Source: Planctomycetota bacterium
GTDB lineage: Bacteria; Planctomycetota; Phycisphaerae; Phycisphaerales; UBA1924
Reading direction: 5' to 3'
Assembly (NCBI GenBank): GCA_018242645.1
Contig: JAFEBN010000005.1
Coordinates: 1 to 44,633 of the forward strand
Length of the DNA: 44,633 nt
Shown piece by piece: positions 34,557-42,508 of the stretch. Each line of letters begins with the position of its first letter. Within the stretch, counting starts at the first letter, position 1. The notes below the pieces were generated by a model. It saw nothing but the letters and a program-made list of their open reading frames with translations, searched no databases and was not told the origin of the DNA. The position numbers and the translations under genes were made by a program.

Positions 34557-34690
34557 GCTGCGCACCCCCGCTCGCGATGCGGAATCGAGGGTCCGCGCCC
34601 GTGCTCGCGCTGCGCCGGAGCGCTTCTTCGCTGTGTTTGAGCGGCAAAGGGCGCTGCGCAGACCAGTTTGTGTGGCTTTGGAACGAGTGT

Positions 34691-37039
34691 TCATGCTTCG
34701 GCAACGTCCTCGATGAGCCTGTACAGCCGCTGGGGCGTGCCGCCGGTGGCCCGCTCGGCGAACTGGATGCGGCGCTGATCCATCAGCGCCTGCCGGACCT
34801 CGTCGTGCTCGCGGGGCGACCATGCCAGACGCCGGCTCAGTTGCCAGAAGGGCATCCACGGATCGGCGGGGTGTTTGACCGCCCATTCCCGGAGCACGCG
34901 GATCATCGCTTTGCACTGGCTCTCGAAGTCGCCGGCGCTGACGTGCTGGCTGGCCTTGAAGAGCATGCGGCGGGTCTGATGTTCAACCAAGGACCACGCC
35001 CAGTTCACCCCTTCGACGGAGATCTCGGGATTGCGGTGCCCAATACTGCACGCATGCACGAGCGCGAGACGCCGGGCTTTCTCGTTAGCGCGGGCCCACA
35101 GCGCCATCCCCGCTTGATCCGACTTGGCTTCGGACTCGGCGTACGCGGCATCGGCCAGGGCGCGAATCTCGCCGAGGCGTACCCGAGCATCGGGTGTTGG
35201 CTCGACATGTTTGGGCTCGGGGTGCGCGGTCTTCAGGTTTCCCTTGCCCGGCTTGAACTCCGCCCACCACCGCGCCCGCTTGAGAATCGCTTTCGGGAGT
35301 TCGTGCACATCCACATCCTGGCCGATCCCTCGGCGGCCGGCCTCGAAGATGAGCATGCGAGCGAAGAAGCCGTTGGAGAGCATCTTGGGCGACAGCGCCT
35401 CATAGAAGATGTCCGGGATCGCCGTCCCGAAGAGGCACAGGCATGGCTGGTCGATGATGCGTGGCTCCTCATCGCTGGCCTTGACGCGGAGCGGGTAGAT
35501 CGTGTTCGCAGAGGTGTACAGCTTCAGGAGCGTTTGCATGATGCCCTCGTACCGAGGGTCGCGCTTGGTGCCGTACCCGCTGATCGCCTGCATGAGCGTG
35601 TCGATCTCGTCGGTCTGGAAGAGCATGACTGGCGTGAGGTGCATCCGGTCCTCGAGGCCTTCGCCGCTCGCGAACCCGTCCGCGACCGCGCCGGCCATGC
35701 CCGCGCTCGCGAGGATCCGCTGGTTGACCTTGCGCGGGAAGTCCTTGCCCGTGCCGGTGTTGGCCAGCCCCAGGAGGTAGATCGCGGAGCGGTTGTCCTG
35801 CGGATCGCGGACCTTGCGGCCCGCCAGCGCGGCCTGCAGCGCCACCGCGCCGCAGAACGCCAGGACCGGCTCGGGGTAGGGCGCGTTGGCGAGCGTGTAG
35901 TCAATGACTTCGTCGATGAAGCCGGGAACACGCAAGAGCGCCGGCGGCACAGGGCCTGGATCGATCGGCGTGGACGGCGGCGGCTCGGCCTGCGGGGGTG
36001 TGACCTTGAAGGCGGACAGATCGACATCGCCGGAGTCAGGTTCCGCACCGAATCCCTCGCGCCGCAGCGCTCGGGCGGCCGCCGCGAAGTCACCGTCGTG
36101 CTTGAGCAGCGAGTACACGGCGAAGAGCGAGTACCCGCGCCCGTCCTCGAAGGGCGGGGCGTTGGTCGAAAACACATAGAACACGCCGCCCTTGAGCGTG
36201 GCGCTGCAGCCGCGGTCCTTGCCGGGGCGGGCCCAGTGCTCGTTCTCGCCCCCGCTCACCCGAGTCCAGCCGTGCTCGACCAATAGGTCCCGGACATCGC
36301 CGCGCTGGTTGAAGTCATCGCCCGGCTTCAGTTCGCCGGGGGATGAGGCCGAGGATGCCTTGGGGCGCGGACCATCCTCCACAAGATGCTGGGCCTCGTT
36401 GAGCTCCCATGCGCAGGCCAGCAAGCACTCTCGCTCCTCGGATTTGATGACCGGCAACGCGGCAAGATCGCCAGCCTCGAGCACATACCCGTTCGACGGT
36501 GCGCACAGGAACATCCCGCCCTCGCCGCGGGTCTCGATCATCGTGGCGACCGCACGCCAACAGCCATCGACACCCTTCCGCGGAGTGAAGCGCTTGCCCG
36601 CAACCTCGATCGGATCAGCCCCGGGTGCGTCGAAGGACCGTTGCGCGAGTTTCATGTTGCCGCAGACAGGGTCCGAACACCGGTATGCGACATGGCGACC
36701 GCCCGAGGGTGTGGTCTCGACGACAAGGCGATCGATGAGGCCCGGGCACACCGCCTCGACCCGCGCTCGCCACGGCTCGAACGCCACGCCAGCCAGGTCG
36801 AAGTCGATCATCTCGAGGTTACCCGAGACGCGTCCGCACACCAGGCACAGATCACGCCGGGCGGGCCCGGCGAACCATCGCGCGTGCTCCGCCGGCGTTG
36901 GGAGCCGCGTCTGGTACGACTTCCACGAGCGCAGAGCAACGCGCTTGTCGTCGCCCTCGCGGATCGCCGGCAGTACGCAGAGCCCCGCGGCGGCATATCG
37001 CCGGGCCGCGTCCAGGGTTGAGGGCAACGGGAGCGTCAT
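34691..37039 (-). CDS. PrimPol-DUF3987 replication protein
   Basis: Protein of 782 residues with two modules. Residues about 5-200 resemble the bifunctional DNA primase/polymerase domain: AARRYAAAGLCVLPAI, the acidic IDFD (78-81) and TPSGGRHVAYRC (111-121). Residues about 365-700 are DUF3987, a helicase-like ATPase, with a Walker-A-like segment GLANTGTGKDFPRK (about 424-437), FQTDEIDTLMQAISGYG and CLFGTAIPDIFYEALSPKMLSNGFFARMLI. Such fusions prime and unwind DNA in plasmids, phages and integrative elements. ATG 37039 overlaps the upstream gene's stop by four bases. It is the largest gene of the block and strongest evidence for a former or present replicon. Confidence 0.85.
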   Translation of the reverse strand: MTLPLPSTLDAARRYAAAGLCVLPAIREGDDKRVALRSWKSYQTRLPTPAEHARWFAGPARRDLCLVCGRVSGNLEMIDFDLAGVAFEPWRARVEAVCPGLIDRLVVETTPSGGRHVAYRCSDPVCGNMKLAQRSFDAPGADPIEVAGKRFTPRKGVDGCWRAVATMIETRGEGGMFLCAPSNGYVLEAGDLAALPVIKSEERECLLACAWELNEAQHLVEDGPRPKASSASSPGELKPGDDFNQRGDVRDLLVEHGWTRVSGGENEHWARPGKDRGCSATLKGGVFYVFSTNAPPFEDGRGYSLFAVYSLLKHDGDFAAAARALRREGFGAEPDSGDVDLSAFKVTPPQAEPPPSTPIDPGPVPPALLRVPGFIDEVIDYTLANAPYPEPVLAFCGAVALQAALAGRKVRDPQDNRSAIYLLGLANTGTGKDFPRKVNQRILASAGMAGAVADGFASGEGLEDRMHLTPVMLFQTDEIDTLMQAISGYGTKRDPRYEGIMQTLLKLYTSANTIYPLRVKASDEEPRIIDQPCLCLFGTAIPDIFYEALSPKMLSNGFFARMLIFEAGRRGIGQDVDVHELPKAILKRARWWAEFKPGKGNLKTAHPEPKHVEPTPDARVRLGEIRALADAAYAESEAKSDQAGMALWARANEKARRLALVHACSIGHRNPEISVEGVNWAWSLVEHQTRRMLFKASQHVSAGDFESQCKAMIRVLREWAVKHPADPWMPFWQLSRRLAWSPREHDEVRQALMDQRRIQFAERATGGTPQRLYRLIEDVAEA

Positions 37040-37623
37040 TCGAACGGCACCTCCCACGCCAGCGCTCGGTCGAGCGCTTCGGCGGGAGAGGCATGCACGT
37101 GCGCGGTCGTCCGCGGGCAGTTGCGGGCGAACCACATCTGCCGCGCCAGGTCCCGCGACGCGAACGCCATATACACCGGCTTGCCGAGCATGTGCGCCCA
37201 GCCGAGCTCGAGCAGCGTGGCGTGGCAGTCCGTGGCATTGATCCACGCAAAGAACAGGTCCGACTCTCTAATCCACTCCATGCACAGCCCCGGAACCACC
37301 CAGCGGGGGCGACTATTCACTGGTGCGGGCCACGATGGACTTGAGTCGTGCTGACCGACGCCCGCGTGCCATCCGACCCACTCGTGGCTCTCGCCGCCGA
37401 ACGGCACGAAGTGCGGCCCAGTGAAGATGAAACGGCCGCAGTCGATCGGCTGTCCGAACGGCGAGACGCCCAGTTGCGGCACCAGCGGCAATCGCCAGTT
37501 GCCCGATCCGTGCATCTTCCCGGCGAGGTACACACGACGCCTGGTCCGGGGACTCGGCGCAGCCGCCACGGCGGATCGGGGCGTCGTGCTGGGCGGGATG
37601 GAGGAAAGTGTGCGAGTCGTCAT
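37036..37623 (-). CDS. Nucleoside 2-deoxyribosyltransferase-like protein
   Basis: Protein of 195 residues. VYLAGKMHGSGNWR (about 31-44) and GPHFVPF resemble the nucleotide-binding start of nucleoside 2-deoxyribosyltransferase-like enzymes. LFFAWINATDCHATLLELGWAHMLGKPVYMAF (about 123-154) corresponds to the conserved E-x-G-x-A-x-x-x-G-K-P region that holds the catalytic Glu. Function might be nucleotide salvage or modified-nucleotide metabolism for the element. The first 28 residues are Ser/Pro/Arg-rich. ATG 37623 overlaps the sigma-like gene's stop. Confidence 0.75.
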   Translation of the reverse strand: MTTRTLSSIPPSTTPRSAVAAAPSPRTRRRVYLAGKMHGSGNWRLPLVPQLGVSPFGQPIDCGRFIFTGPHFVPFGGESHEWVGWHAGVGQHDSSPSWPAPVNSRPRWVVPGLCMEWIRESDLFFAWINATDCHATLLELGWAHMLGKPVYMAFASRDLARQMWFARNCPRTTAHVHASPAEALDRALAWEVPFE

Positions 37624-38168
37624 GAAAAGTTCTCCGAGAATCCGACCGATTCGAAGTGGTGGCGCAGCGCGGCTGTTGCCGCAGCGCCGAGCGAGGGGCG
37701 ACGGCGGCCATCCGTGGCCGCTTCCAGAAAGTCGTTGCAGACAGTGGCGAGGTCTTCGGGCAGAGCGTCGATCGCGGCGCGAACGTCGAGTTCGAAATCC
37801 CGCCGAGCGATTGGAGATGCCGAGGTGAGCGACGGGTACCGCCCGTGCCCCGCCGCCATCGCATCGTCAATCGGGACGGTCGTCGACCGGCCGCCACGCT
37901 TCGCGGCATGCTGGGTCCGGAGGATCGATGTACCGGCCCTGGTCATGGCGATGGCAAGGAATGCCATGGGCCGACCTCGCGACGGATCGAACTTCGGCCA
38001 GCGTTCCAGTGCGGCCAGAATGAGATCGGCGCGAAGATCCGCCGCGTCGTCGACGGGATAGCGGTTGCCGGTCAGACGGTTCGCGATCCCGTGGGCGGTC
38101 GCACCAAGTCGATCCAGATCGAGCGACGCGAACCGTTGAGACGTTGACGCCGTGGCGCACTCAGCCAT
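37620..38168 (-). CDS. Sigma-70-like (ECF-type) protein
   Basis: Protein of 182 residues resembling a sigma factor. DDAADLRADLILAALERWPKFDPSRGRPMAFLAIAMTRAGTSILR (about 39-83) has the layout of region 2, including the F-D-x-x-R/K-G segment. The C-terminal part (AIDALPEDLATVCNDFLEAATDGRRRPSLGAAATAALRHHFES) may be a reduced region 4. No anti-sigma gene is beside it. Could direct transcription of the element or be a non-sigma regulator of the same fold. Overlaps both neighbours by 4-8 bases. Confidence 0.65.
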   Translation of the reverse strand: MAECATASTSQRFASLDLDRLGATAHGIANRLTGNRYPVDDAADLRADLILAALERWPKFDPSRGRPMAFLAIAMTRAGTSILRTQHAAKRGGRSTTVPIDDAMAAGHGRYPSLTSASPIARRDFELDVRAAIDALPEDLATVCNDFLEAATDGRRRPSLGAAATAALRHHFESVGFSENFS

Positions 38169-38499
38169 GCGTCACCTCCTCGACGATCAACCTTGCAGGC
38201 AATCCGTGACGAACCTCGATCGCGACGGTGGCGACGCCAACGGCGGCCAGCTCGGCGAGGAGCTCAACGACCGCTCTCTTGACGGCGAAGTCGGCGTCGC
38301 CGATCTGCCTCGGGCTCGCCGACTCGGCCCCGAGCCTGACCTCTCGGATCACGCGGGGAGGCGGATCGAACACGGGCCGGCCGTTCGAGACGCTGAGCGA
38401 CTCGATCCGGCCGAACCCGATGCGATGCATCATTGCGATTAGCCGCTGTGAGCCTTCATCGAGCGATGCCTTGCGAACCTGGGCGTTGGTGCTGTTCAA
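38161..38499 (-). CDS. Unknown small protein of the accessory operon
   Basis: Protein of 112 residues, family not recognised. An N-terminal helix (ASLDEGSQRLIAMMHRIGFGRIESLSVSNGRPVFDPPPRVIREVRLG) is followed by a helical C-terminus (DFAVKRAVVELLAELAAVGVATVAIEVRHG). Start is a TTG at 38499 within a TTGA overlap with the preceding gene. Overlaps at both ends support it as a real gene. Confidence 0.65.
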   Translation of the reverse strand: MNSTNAQVRKASLDEGSQRLIAMMHRIGFGRIESLSVSNGRPVFDPPPRVIREVRLGAESASPRQIGDADFAVKRAVVELLAELAAVGVATVAIEVRHGLPARLIVEEVTHG

Positions 38500-38753
38500 G
38501 CCGCACCGCCCTGGCCGAGCGGCGTGCGGCGGCGGTCGATGCCGTCGAGTTCTCGGCGAACCTGCTCGATGGCCCGGCGGTCAAACAGTCGGACGCGACC
38601 GGCCAGGGCAGCCGGTTTGATCCACGGGCGGGTCGCCAGAACTCGCACGACCCGGTGAATGGGTTCGTCCAGTTCGCTGGCGATCACGCCGGCGGTGATC
38701 AGCGCGGGCGGTGGTGTCGAATCGATACGGCGGGGCGGGGGCGCGATTCCCAT
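38496..38753 (-). CDS. Excisionase/MerR-like HTH protein
   Basis: Protein of 85 residues. ITAGVIASELDEPIHRVVRVLATRPWIKPAALAGRVRLFDRRAIEQVRREL (about 19-69) has the helix-turn-helix plus wing arrangement of MerR/excisionase-type DNA-binding proteins. First gene of the run after a 140-bp gap rich in palindromes, so it may regulate its own operon or act in excision. ATG start at 38753. Confidence 0.7.
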   Translation of the reverse strand: MGIAPPPRRIDSTPPPALITAGVIASELDEPIHRVVRVLATRPWIKPAALAGRVRLFDRRAIEQVRRELDGIDRRRTPLGQGGAA

Positions 38754-38802
38754 GACGGCGGCTCCGATCCCGGGCGACGTGCCCGGCTACCAGACCGCAG
38801 GT

Positions 38803-38869
38803 GGTCGCGCGACCGCCCTGGATGTCTCGGGATTCGCAGGACGGCAGCCGGTCGCGACTGGTCGCGACC
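38803..38869. promoter_or_regulatory. Repeated GGTCGCG palindromes, probable operators
   Basis: Perfect palindrome GGTCGCGCGACC (38803-38814), then GGTCGCGAC (38850-38858) directly followed by the perfect palindrome GGTCGCGACC (38860-38869). They lie 50-115 bases upstream of the minus-strand HTH gene, where a promoter is expected. Confidence 0.6.
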
Positions 38870-38894
38870 GCCCGTCCAGTGTCTTGTCGCAGCG

Positions 38895-40031
38895 TTACCG
38901 CTCGGGCCGCTTCTTGGCGACCTTGTGCTGGCGGTCCTCGCGCAGCCGCTCGGCTCGCTGCTCAGCGGCGAGCTTCGCGATGATCTCATCACGGTCGCCG
39001 GGCGTGTCCTCGTCGCCCGCGTGATAAGCGTCGAGGGGTTCGCCCGTATCAATCCGGGCATCAACCGCTTCCTGGGCCGCCCTTGCCTCGGCGAGAGTCT
39101 CTCCGTGCGTCTCCGACGAGCCGACTTCCCGGGCCTTCTTTGCCTTCTCGGCCTCTTTGCGGCGCGCCTTGAGGTACCCGGACCGCTCGATCGCCTTCGT
39201 CATCGTGGACGACCCGCAACCGACGATTCTGGCAAGTTCGTTCCGGCCGGGGAAGAACCCGCCGTGCTTCTTGACGTGTGCCTCAGCCAGGCTCATGGCC
39301 TCTTGCCAGGTCATGGTGTCGGCTTGCGATGCCTTCGCGCTGCCGCCGCTGCTTTCCCGAGCCGAACCGCTCACGATGGCCTCGACCATCGGCAAGATCG
39401 CGTCGCGGAACGCCGCGGCGATGTCGGCGGCGTTCGTCAGGTTCACCTGTGTCGGACCGGGCGTCTTCGAAGCGCCGCCTGGCTCCGCAGCAACCCCGCG
39501 CAGTGCGACGAGCGTCCCGGTGCCGTGAACCGGCGGCCGATCCTCAAGACTCCCGGCCTTCATCACAAAGTCGATGACCCGCTCACGGCTGCCAATGAGT
39601 GCCGCGTGGTCCCGGGTCAACTTCGTGTCCAGCGGCACGCCCAGATCCGCCCTCGCGAGCAGGCCGTGCTCGGTGAGCCGCCATTCGTCGCCACCGACTT
39701 TCGTCACTCTGAACGGCCGGACGGCCCCCTCGGATCCCCGACGCCATTGGTCGATCGCCGCGGACCACCGGCTCCAGGATTCCGCCAGCAAAGGCTCGAT
39801 CGCCTGAAGCAGTCCGGCCTCTCCGGTCACCGCGACCGTCGCTTCGATAGCCTCACCCTGACCCGCCATTCCCAGACGGATGGAGCTTCGTCGCTGCACA
39901 AGTCCTGCTTCCACAAGCAGCAAGATCGCCCGCTGTTCGGTCACCGAGAGCTGGTCAATGTCCACCGACTGCCACCGATCGGGGATACGCCGGAGGAGGG
40001 ATTCGATCGCGTTGGTCAGGTCCTGGGTCAT
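38895..40031 (-). CDS. Unknown accessory protein, possible replication/partition factor
   Basis: Protein of 378 residues, not recognised. Residues about 1-140 may contain a winged helix (LSVTEQRAILLLVEAGLVQRRSS, WRLTEHGLLARADLG). A possible HTH lies at about 253-285 (FFPGRNELARIVGCGSSTMTKAIERSGYL), and the C-terminus is a charged Lys/Glu/Ala coiled region. ATG 40031. No partner gene follows for 140 bp. Its position at the upstream end of the accessory block fits a regulator or plasmid maintenance protein. Confidence 0.65.
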   Translation of the reverse strand: MTQDLTNAIESLLRRIPDRWQSVDIDQLSVTEQRAILLLVEAGLVQRRSSIRLGMAGQGEAIEATVAVTGEAGLLQAIEPLLAESWSRWSAAIDQWRRGSEGAVRPFRVTKVGGDEWRLTEHGLLARADLGVPLDTKLTRDHAALIGSRERVIDFVMKAGSLEDRPPVHGTGTLVALRGVAAEPGGASKTPGPTQVNLTNAADIAAAFRDAILPMVEAIVSGSARESSGGSAKASQADTMTWQEAMSLAEAHVKKHGGFFPGRNELARIVGCGSSTMTKAIERSGYLKARRKEAEKAKKAREVGSSETHGETLAEARAAQEAVDARIDTGEPLDAYHAGDEDTPGDRDEIIAKLAAEQRAERLREDRQHKVAKKRPER

Positions 40032-40124
40032 GCAGGCATGATCGTAAACCGCCGCACTCGCGTCGGCGTGGTGAAGGGTCGCAGGGCGCGGATCGTTGTT
40101 TCTGCTGCTCGTGGTTCGCGGCCG

Positions 40125-40140
40125 CCCGCCGTCCGGCGGG
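40125..40140. repeat. Short GC hairpin in the gap 40032-40290
   Basis: CCCGCCG/CGGCGGG with a two-base spacer. It marks the gap between the divergent accessory block and the efflux region. The gap also has a single DnaA-box-like TTATCCGCA (40164-40172, one mismatch to TTATCCACA), which alone means little. Confidence 0.35.
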
Positions 40141-40290
40141 TTGATCGCCAGATGCCGACAGACTTATCCGCAATGCAGCTCGTTGTCGGTTCAGACCGCG
40201 TTTGGGGTATTCAGCCGAGGTCCAAAAACGACCGATATTCACCCAGTGAACTTTCGGGCGTGCTACCCGTATACACTCTTCCGTCCGTCC

Positions 40291-40743
40291 ATGAACCCAC
40301 CATCGATCCAACGCCTGATCGCATTCCTGTGTCTCGTGGCCTTCGGCCTCGGGCAGACGGTGTTCGCGTCGATGGGTGTTCGGTGCACGGACGCTTCGGG
40401 CAACACCCGAATTGAGTACGCCTGCATCAAGTCTTCCCAAGGCGAGTGTCTGACCCCATGCACCGAACCCGGTGTGCATGCAACCGATGAAGACCACCAA
40501 GGGGACCCAGCGACCCCGACGCCCTGCGAAGACGAACCGCTTGGCTCGCAGTTGTCGGCCGCGAAAGTGATTCCCTCGAATGGGGCACTTGAACCGGTCT
40601 TCGCTGCGATCGCGGTAGCGTTCCTCTGGGATCAGTGGTCCTTTGTGGTCGAATTGCCCGTGCGGTGCGCTCGGCCTGCGCTGGATCGAGATCGACCGCC
40701 GGACACACTGACGCGATTGCGGTCTGTAATCCTCACTGTGTAG
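40291..40743 (+). CDS. Small secreted protein ahead of the efflux operon
   Basis: Predicted exported protein of 150 residues. Signal peptide at about 1-26 (RLIAFLCLVAFGLGQTVFAS). The mature part has four or more Cys (VRCTDASGNTRIEYACIKSSQGECLTPCTEP) and a later C, suggesting disulfides or metal binding, and a His/Asp-containing stretch (HATDEDHQGD). A hydrophobic segment follows (GALEPVFAAIAVAFLW). The family is not recognised. Start ATG 40291; TATACACT at 40270-40277 could be its -10. Its place before czcCBA-type genes suggests a periplasmic metal-related role. Confidence 0.7.
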   Translation: MNPPSIQRLIAFLCLVAFGLGQTVFASMGVRCTDASGNTRIEYACIKSSQGECLTPCTEPGVHATDEDHQGDPATPTPCEDEPLGSQLSAAKVIPSNGALEPVFAAIAVAFLWDQWSFVVELPVRCARPALDRDRPPDTLTRLRSVILTV

Positions 40744-40992
40744 CTGTGCTATCGGGTCGATCGCCTCACAGCGCTTCAAGCGTGATGGTGATCTTGTTGT
40801 CGTTGCGCGCCGGCCCAATCGGGTCTGGTACTGCGTGACGCTCTCATCCGCATCGCCACCAATCTCACCAATCCAGTTTTCGTGACCCCCGCGGTCAAGC
40901 CACGCTCGGAATCGCTGCGATTCCAATCGCGACGCGGACGCCTGCGGGCGAGGGCGTTCCCGGTCCATCCAGCAGTAACCCGAGGTCCAAAC
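40744..40992. other. Gap with possible decayed reading frame
   Basis: No intact gene. On the minus strand a stretch reads FRAWLDRGGHENWIGEIGG... (about 40920-40850) and, one frame over, VPDPIGPARNDNKITITLEA ending at a stop near 40766. This looks like a short gene broken by an indel. The plus-strand czcC ribosome site follows. Confidence 0.3.
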
Positions 40993-42471
40993 ATGAACCC
41001 AAAGACCCTGCGAATCCCATCGTCATCCGTTTGCCGCGTTGCCACTCCCTTGGGACTGGTGATCACTCTCGCGGTGTTTACTGGTTGTCAGTCCACGCCC
41101 CGAGCAGACGTTGATGCTGCTCGGAGTGCAGGCGAGGCCACCGGACTCCCTGCCCAGATCGAGTTCATCGCCGTTGGACCCGACGGCGGCCCTCTCGACG
41201 AACCTGACGCGGCGGGAGCCGTGCTCACGTTGGCCGATGCCCTCCAACGGGCCGTCACCACCGATCCCGGACTGCAGGCTGCGCTGGCGAGAGTCCGCAT
41301 CGCCCTCGCCGACGCGGACCAGTCCAGGCTGCTCCCGAATCCCGTGCTCAATGTGGTACTGCGATGGGGACCTGGAAAGCCGCAGATTGAAGCGTCGTTG
41401 GCGCAGGACTTTGTGCAGGCGCTGCAGATTCCTCGACGTTCCAGCGCTGCCGACAACCGGCTGCGGCAGGCTGCGGCGGACGCAGTGACAGTGGCGATCG
41501 ACGTTGCGAGCGAGGTACAAGAGCGGTACGCGACGGCGCAGGCGTCGGCTGAGGTCGTGCCCTTGCTCCGCGACCGCATGGTGCTCCTCGAGCGATTGGC
41601 GGCAGTTGCCAAGTCCAGGCTCGATGCGGGCGAGGGGACGCGCAGCGACCTCGTCACCCTCCAATCCCAGCGCGTCGAACTGCAGGTGGAGATCGACCAA
41701 GCGGTGCTTTCTGAGCGGGAGGAACGCCTTCGGCTGGCACGCCTCATCGGCGAGCCTTCTTCGGCCGCATCGTGGACGCTCGACGCATGGACCGCGCCAG
41801 GCAACGACCTTCAGCCAGAATCTCGCTGGGTTGACGCGGCGCTGTTACGCCGTCCGGAGATTCAGGCAGTCGCATGGAAGCTACGGGCGCTCGGTGATGA
41901 TGAAGCGATTGCCCGACTACTACCTTGGGAGGGCGCAAGCGTTGGCGTCGATGCTCAACGCGACGACAAGTGGTTCGCAGGACCGTCGGTATCCACACCG
42001 CTCCCCATCTTCGATATGGGCCAGGCCAAGCGAGCACGAGTCACCGCCGAGCAGTTGGAAGCGAGGCACGAACTGACGCTGACGCGTCGAAAGGTCGTGG
42101 AGGACGTTCGCGTCGCCTACCAGACGATGACCGCGAGTAACGCCAACCTCGCACGCATCCGCGACGAGTTGATCCCGCTCCAGCAGCAGCGCCGGACCCT
42201 CGCCGAGGATGCGTACCGAGCGGGACAGAGCGACGTCACCGCCCTGTTCCTAGCCGAACAGGACCTTCGGCTTACCCAGGCCAAAGCCATAGAGGTCGAG
42301 CGGCAAGCCGTAACTGCGTTCGTTCGTCTGCAGCGAGCCGTCGGCGGACCTGGCGTTGCGTCGCCGCTGATGGCGGCTCCCACCTCAGCCATCCCAACCC
42401 AATCCGACGCGGCGGCTGGACGCACGAGTGCTTCGCCACTCTCAGCCCTGCCCACGGTGTCGAACCGCTAA
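40993..42471 (+). CDS. CzcC/CusC-type outer membrane efflux protein
   Basis: TolC-family outer-membrane channel of 492 residues. The N-terminus is a lipoprotein-type signal (LGLVITLAVFTGCQS, lipidated Cys about 32). The core is the duplicated alpha-barrel repeat: LTLADALQRAVTTDPGLQAALARVRIALADADQSRLLPNPVLNV and ARVTAEQLEARHELTLTRRKVVEDVRVAYQTM. Start ATG 40993 behind GAGGTC. It belongs to a plus-strand efflux operon with the adaptor and the RND pump that follow, exporting divalent cations or silver/copper. The specific metal is not decided by sequence. Confidence 0.88.
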   Translation: MNPKTLRIPSSSVCRVATPLGLVITLAVFTGCQSTPRADVDAARSAGEATGLPAQIEFIAVGPDGGPLDEPDAAGAVLTLADALQRAVTTDPGLQAALARVRIALADADQSRLLPNPVLNVVLRWGPGKPQIEASLAQDFVQALQIPRRSSAADNRLRQAAADAVTVAIDVASEVQERYATAQASAEVVPLLRDRMVLLERLAAVAKSRLDAGEGTRSDLVTLQSQRVELQVEIDQAVLSEREERLRLARLIGEPSSAASWTLDAWTAPGNDLQPESRWVDAALLRRPEIQAVAWKLRALGDDEAIARLLPWEGASVGVDAQRDDKWFAGPSVSTPLPIFDMGQAKRARVTAEQLEARHELTLTRRKVVEDVRVAYQTMTASNANLARIRDELIPLQQQRRTLAEDAYRAGQSDVTALFLAEQDLRLTQAKAIEVERQAVTAFVRLQRAVGGPGVASPLMAAPTSAIPTQSDAAAGRTSASPLSALPTVSNR

Positions 42472-42508
42472 TACCGCCCGCCGCATACCCCAGAACAGCA
42501 CTCCAGCC

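Larger units (their letters stand above)
33919..34690. other. Regulatory/replication-like region without genes
   Basis: No gene is supported in these 770 bases; open frames read as Arg/Pro/Ala-rich noise. The region holds a leader hairpin (33935-33951), a 14-bp palindrome (34039-34052), and a cluster of 12-mer repeats with a 22-bp palindrome (34402-34556). It separates the PrimPol-DUF3987 gene from the genes downstream on the minus strand. Confidence 0.6.
32238..40031 (-). mobile_element. Accessory block resembling an integrated replicon
   Basis: Uninterrupted run of minus-strand genes with plasmid/phage character: PrimPol-DUF3987 replication protein, sigma-like protein, excisionase-like HTH protein, nucleoside deoxyribosyltransferase-like protein, HARE-HTH protein and several unknowns, with iterated 12-mers at 34402-34556. 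No integrase, transposase, terminal repeat or tRNA attachment site is visible, so boundaries are approximate and integration is inferred. Confidence 0.45.

Noticed and set aside
34577..36286. 569-codon plus-strand open frame
   Set aside because: Antisense to the PrimPol-DUF3987 gene, which has Walker A and PrimPol motifs.
40164..40172. DnaA box TTATCCGCA
   Set aside because: One mismatch and only a single copy; not enough to propose an origin there.
38433..40415. 660-codon plus-strand open frame
   Set aside because: Overlaps well-spaced minus-strand genes with 4-bp overlaps; its protein is Arg/Pro/Gly-rich and unlike any family. Minus-strand reading is better supported.
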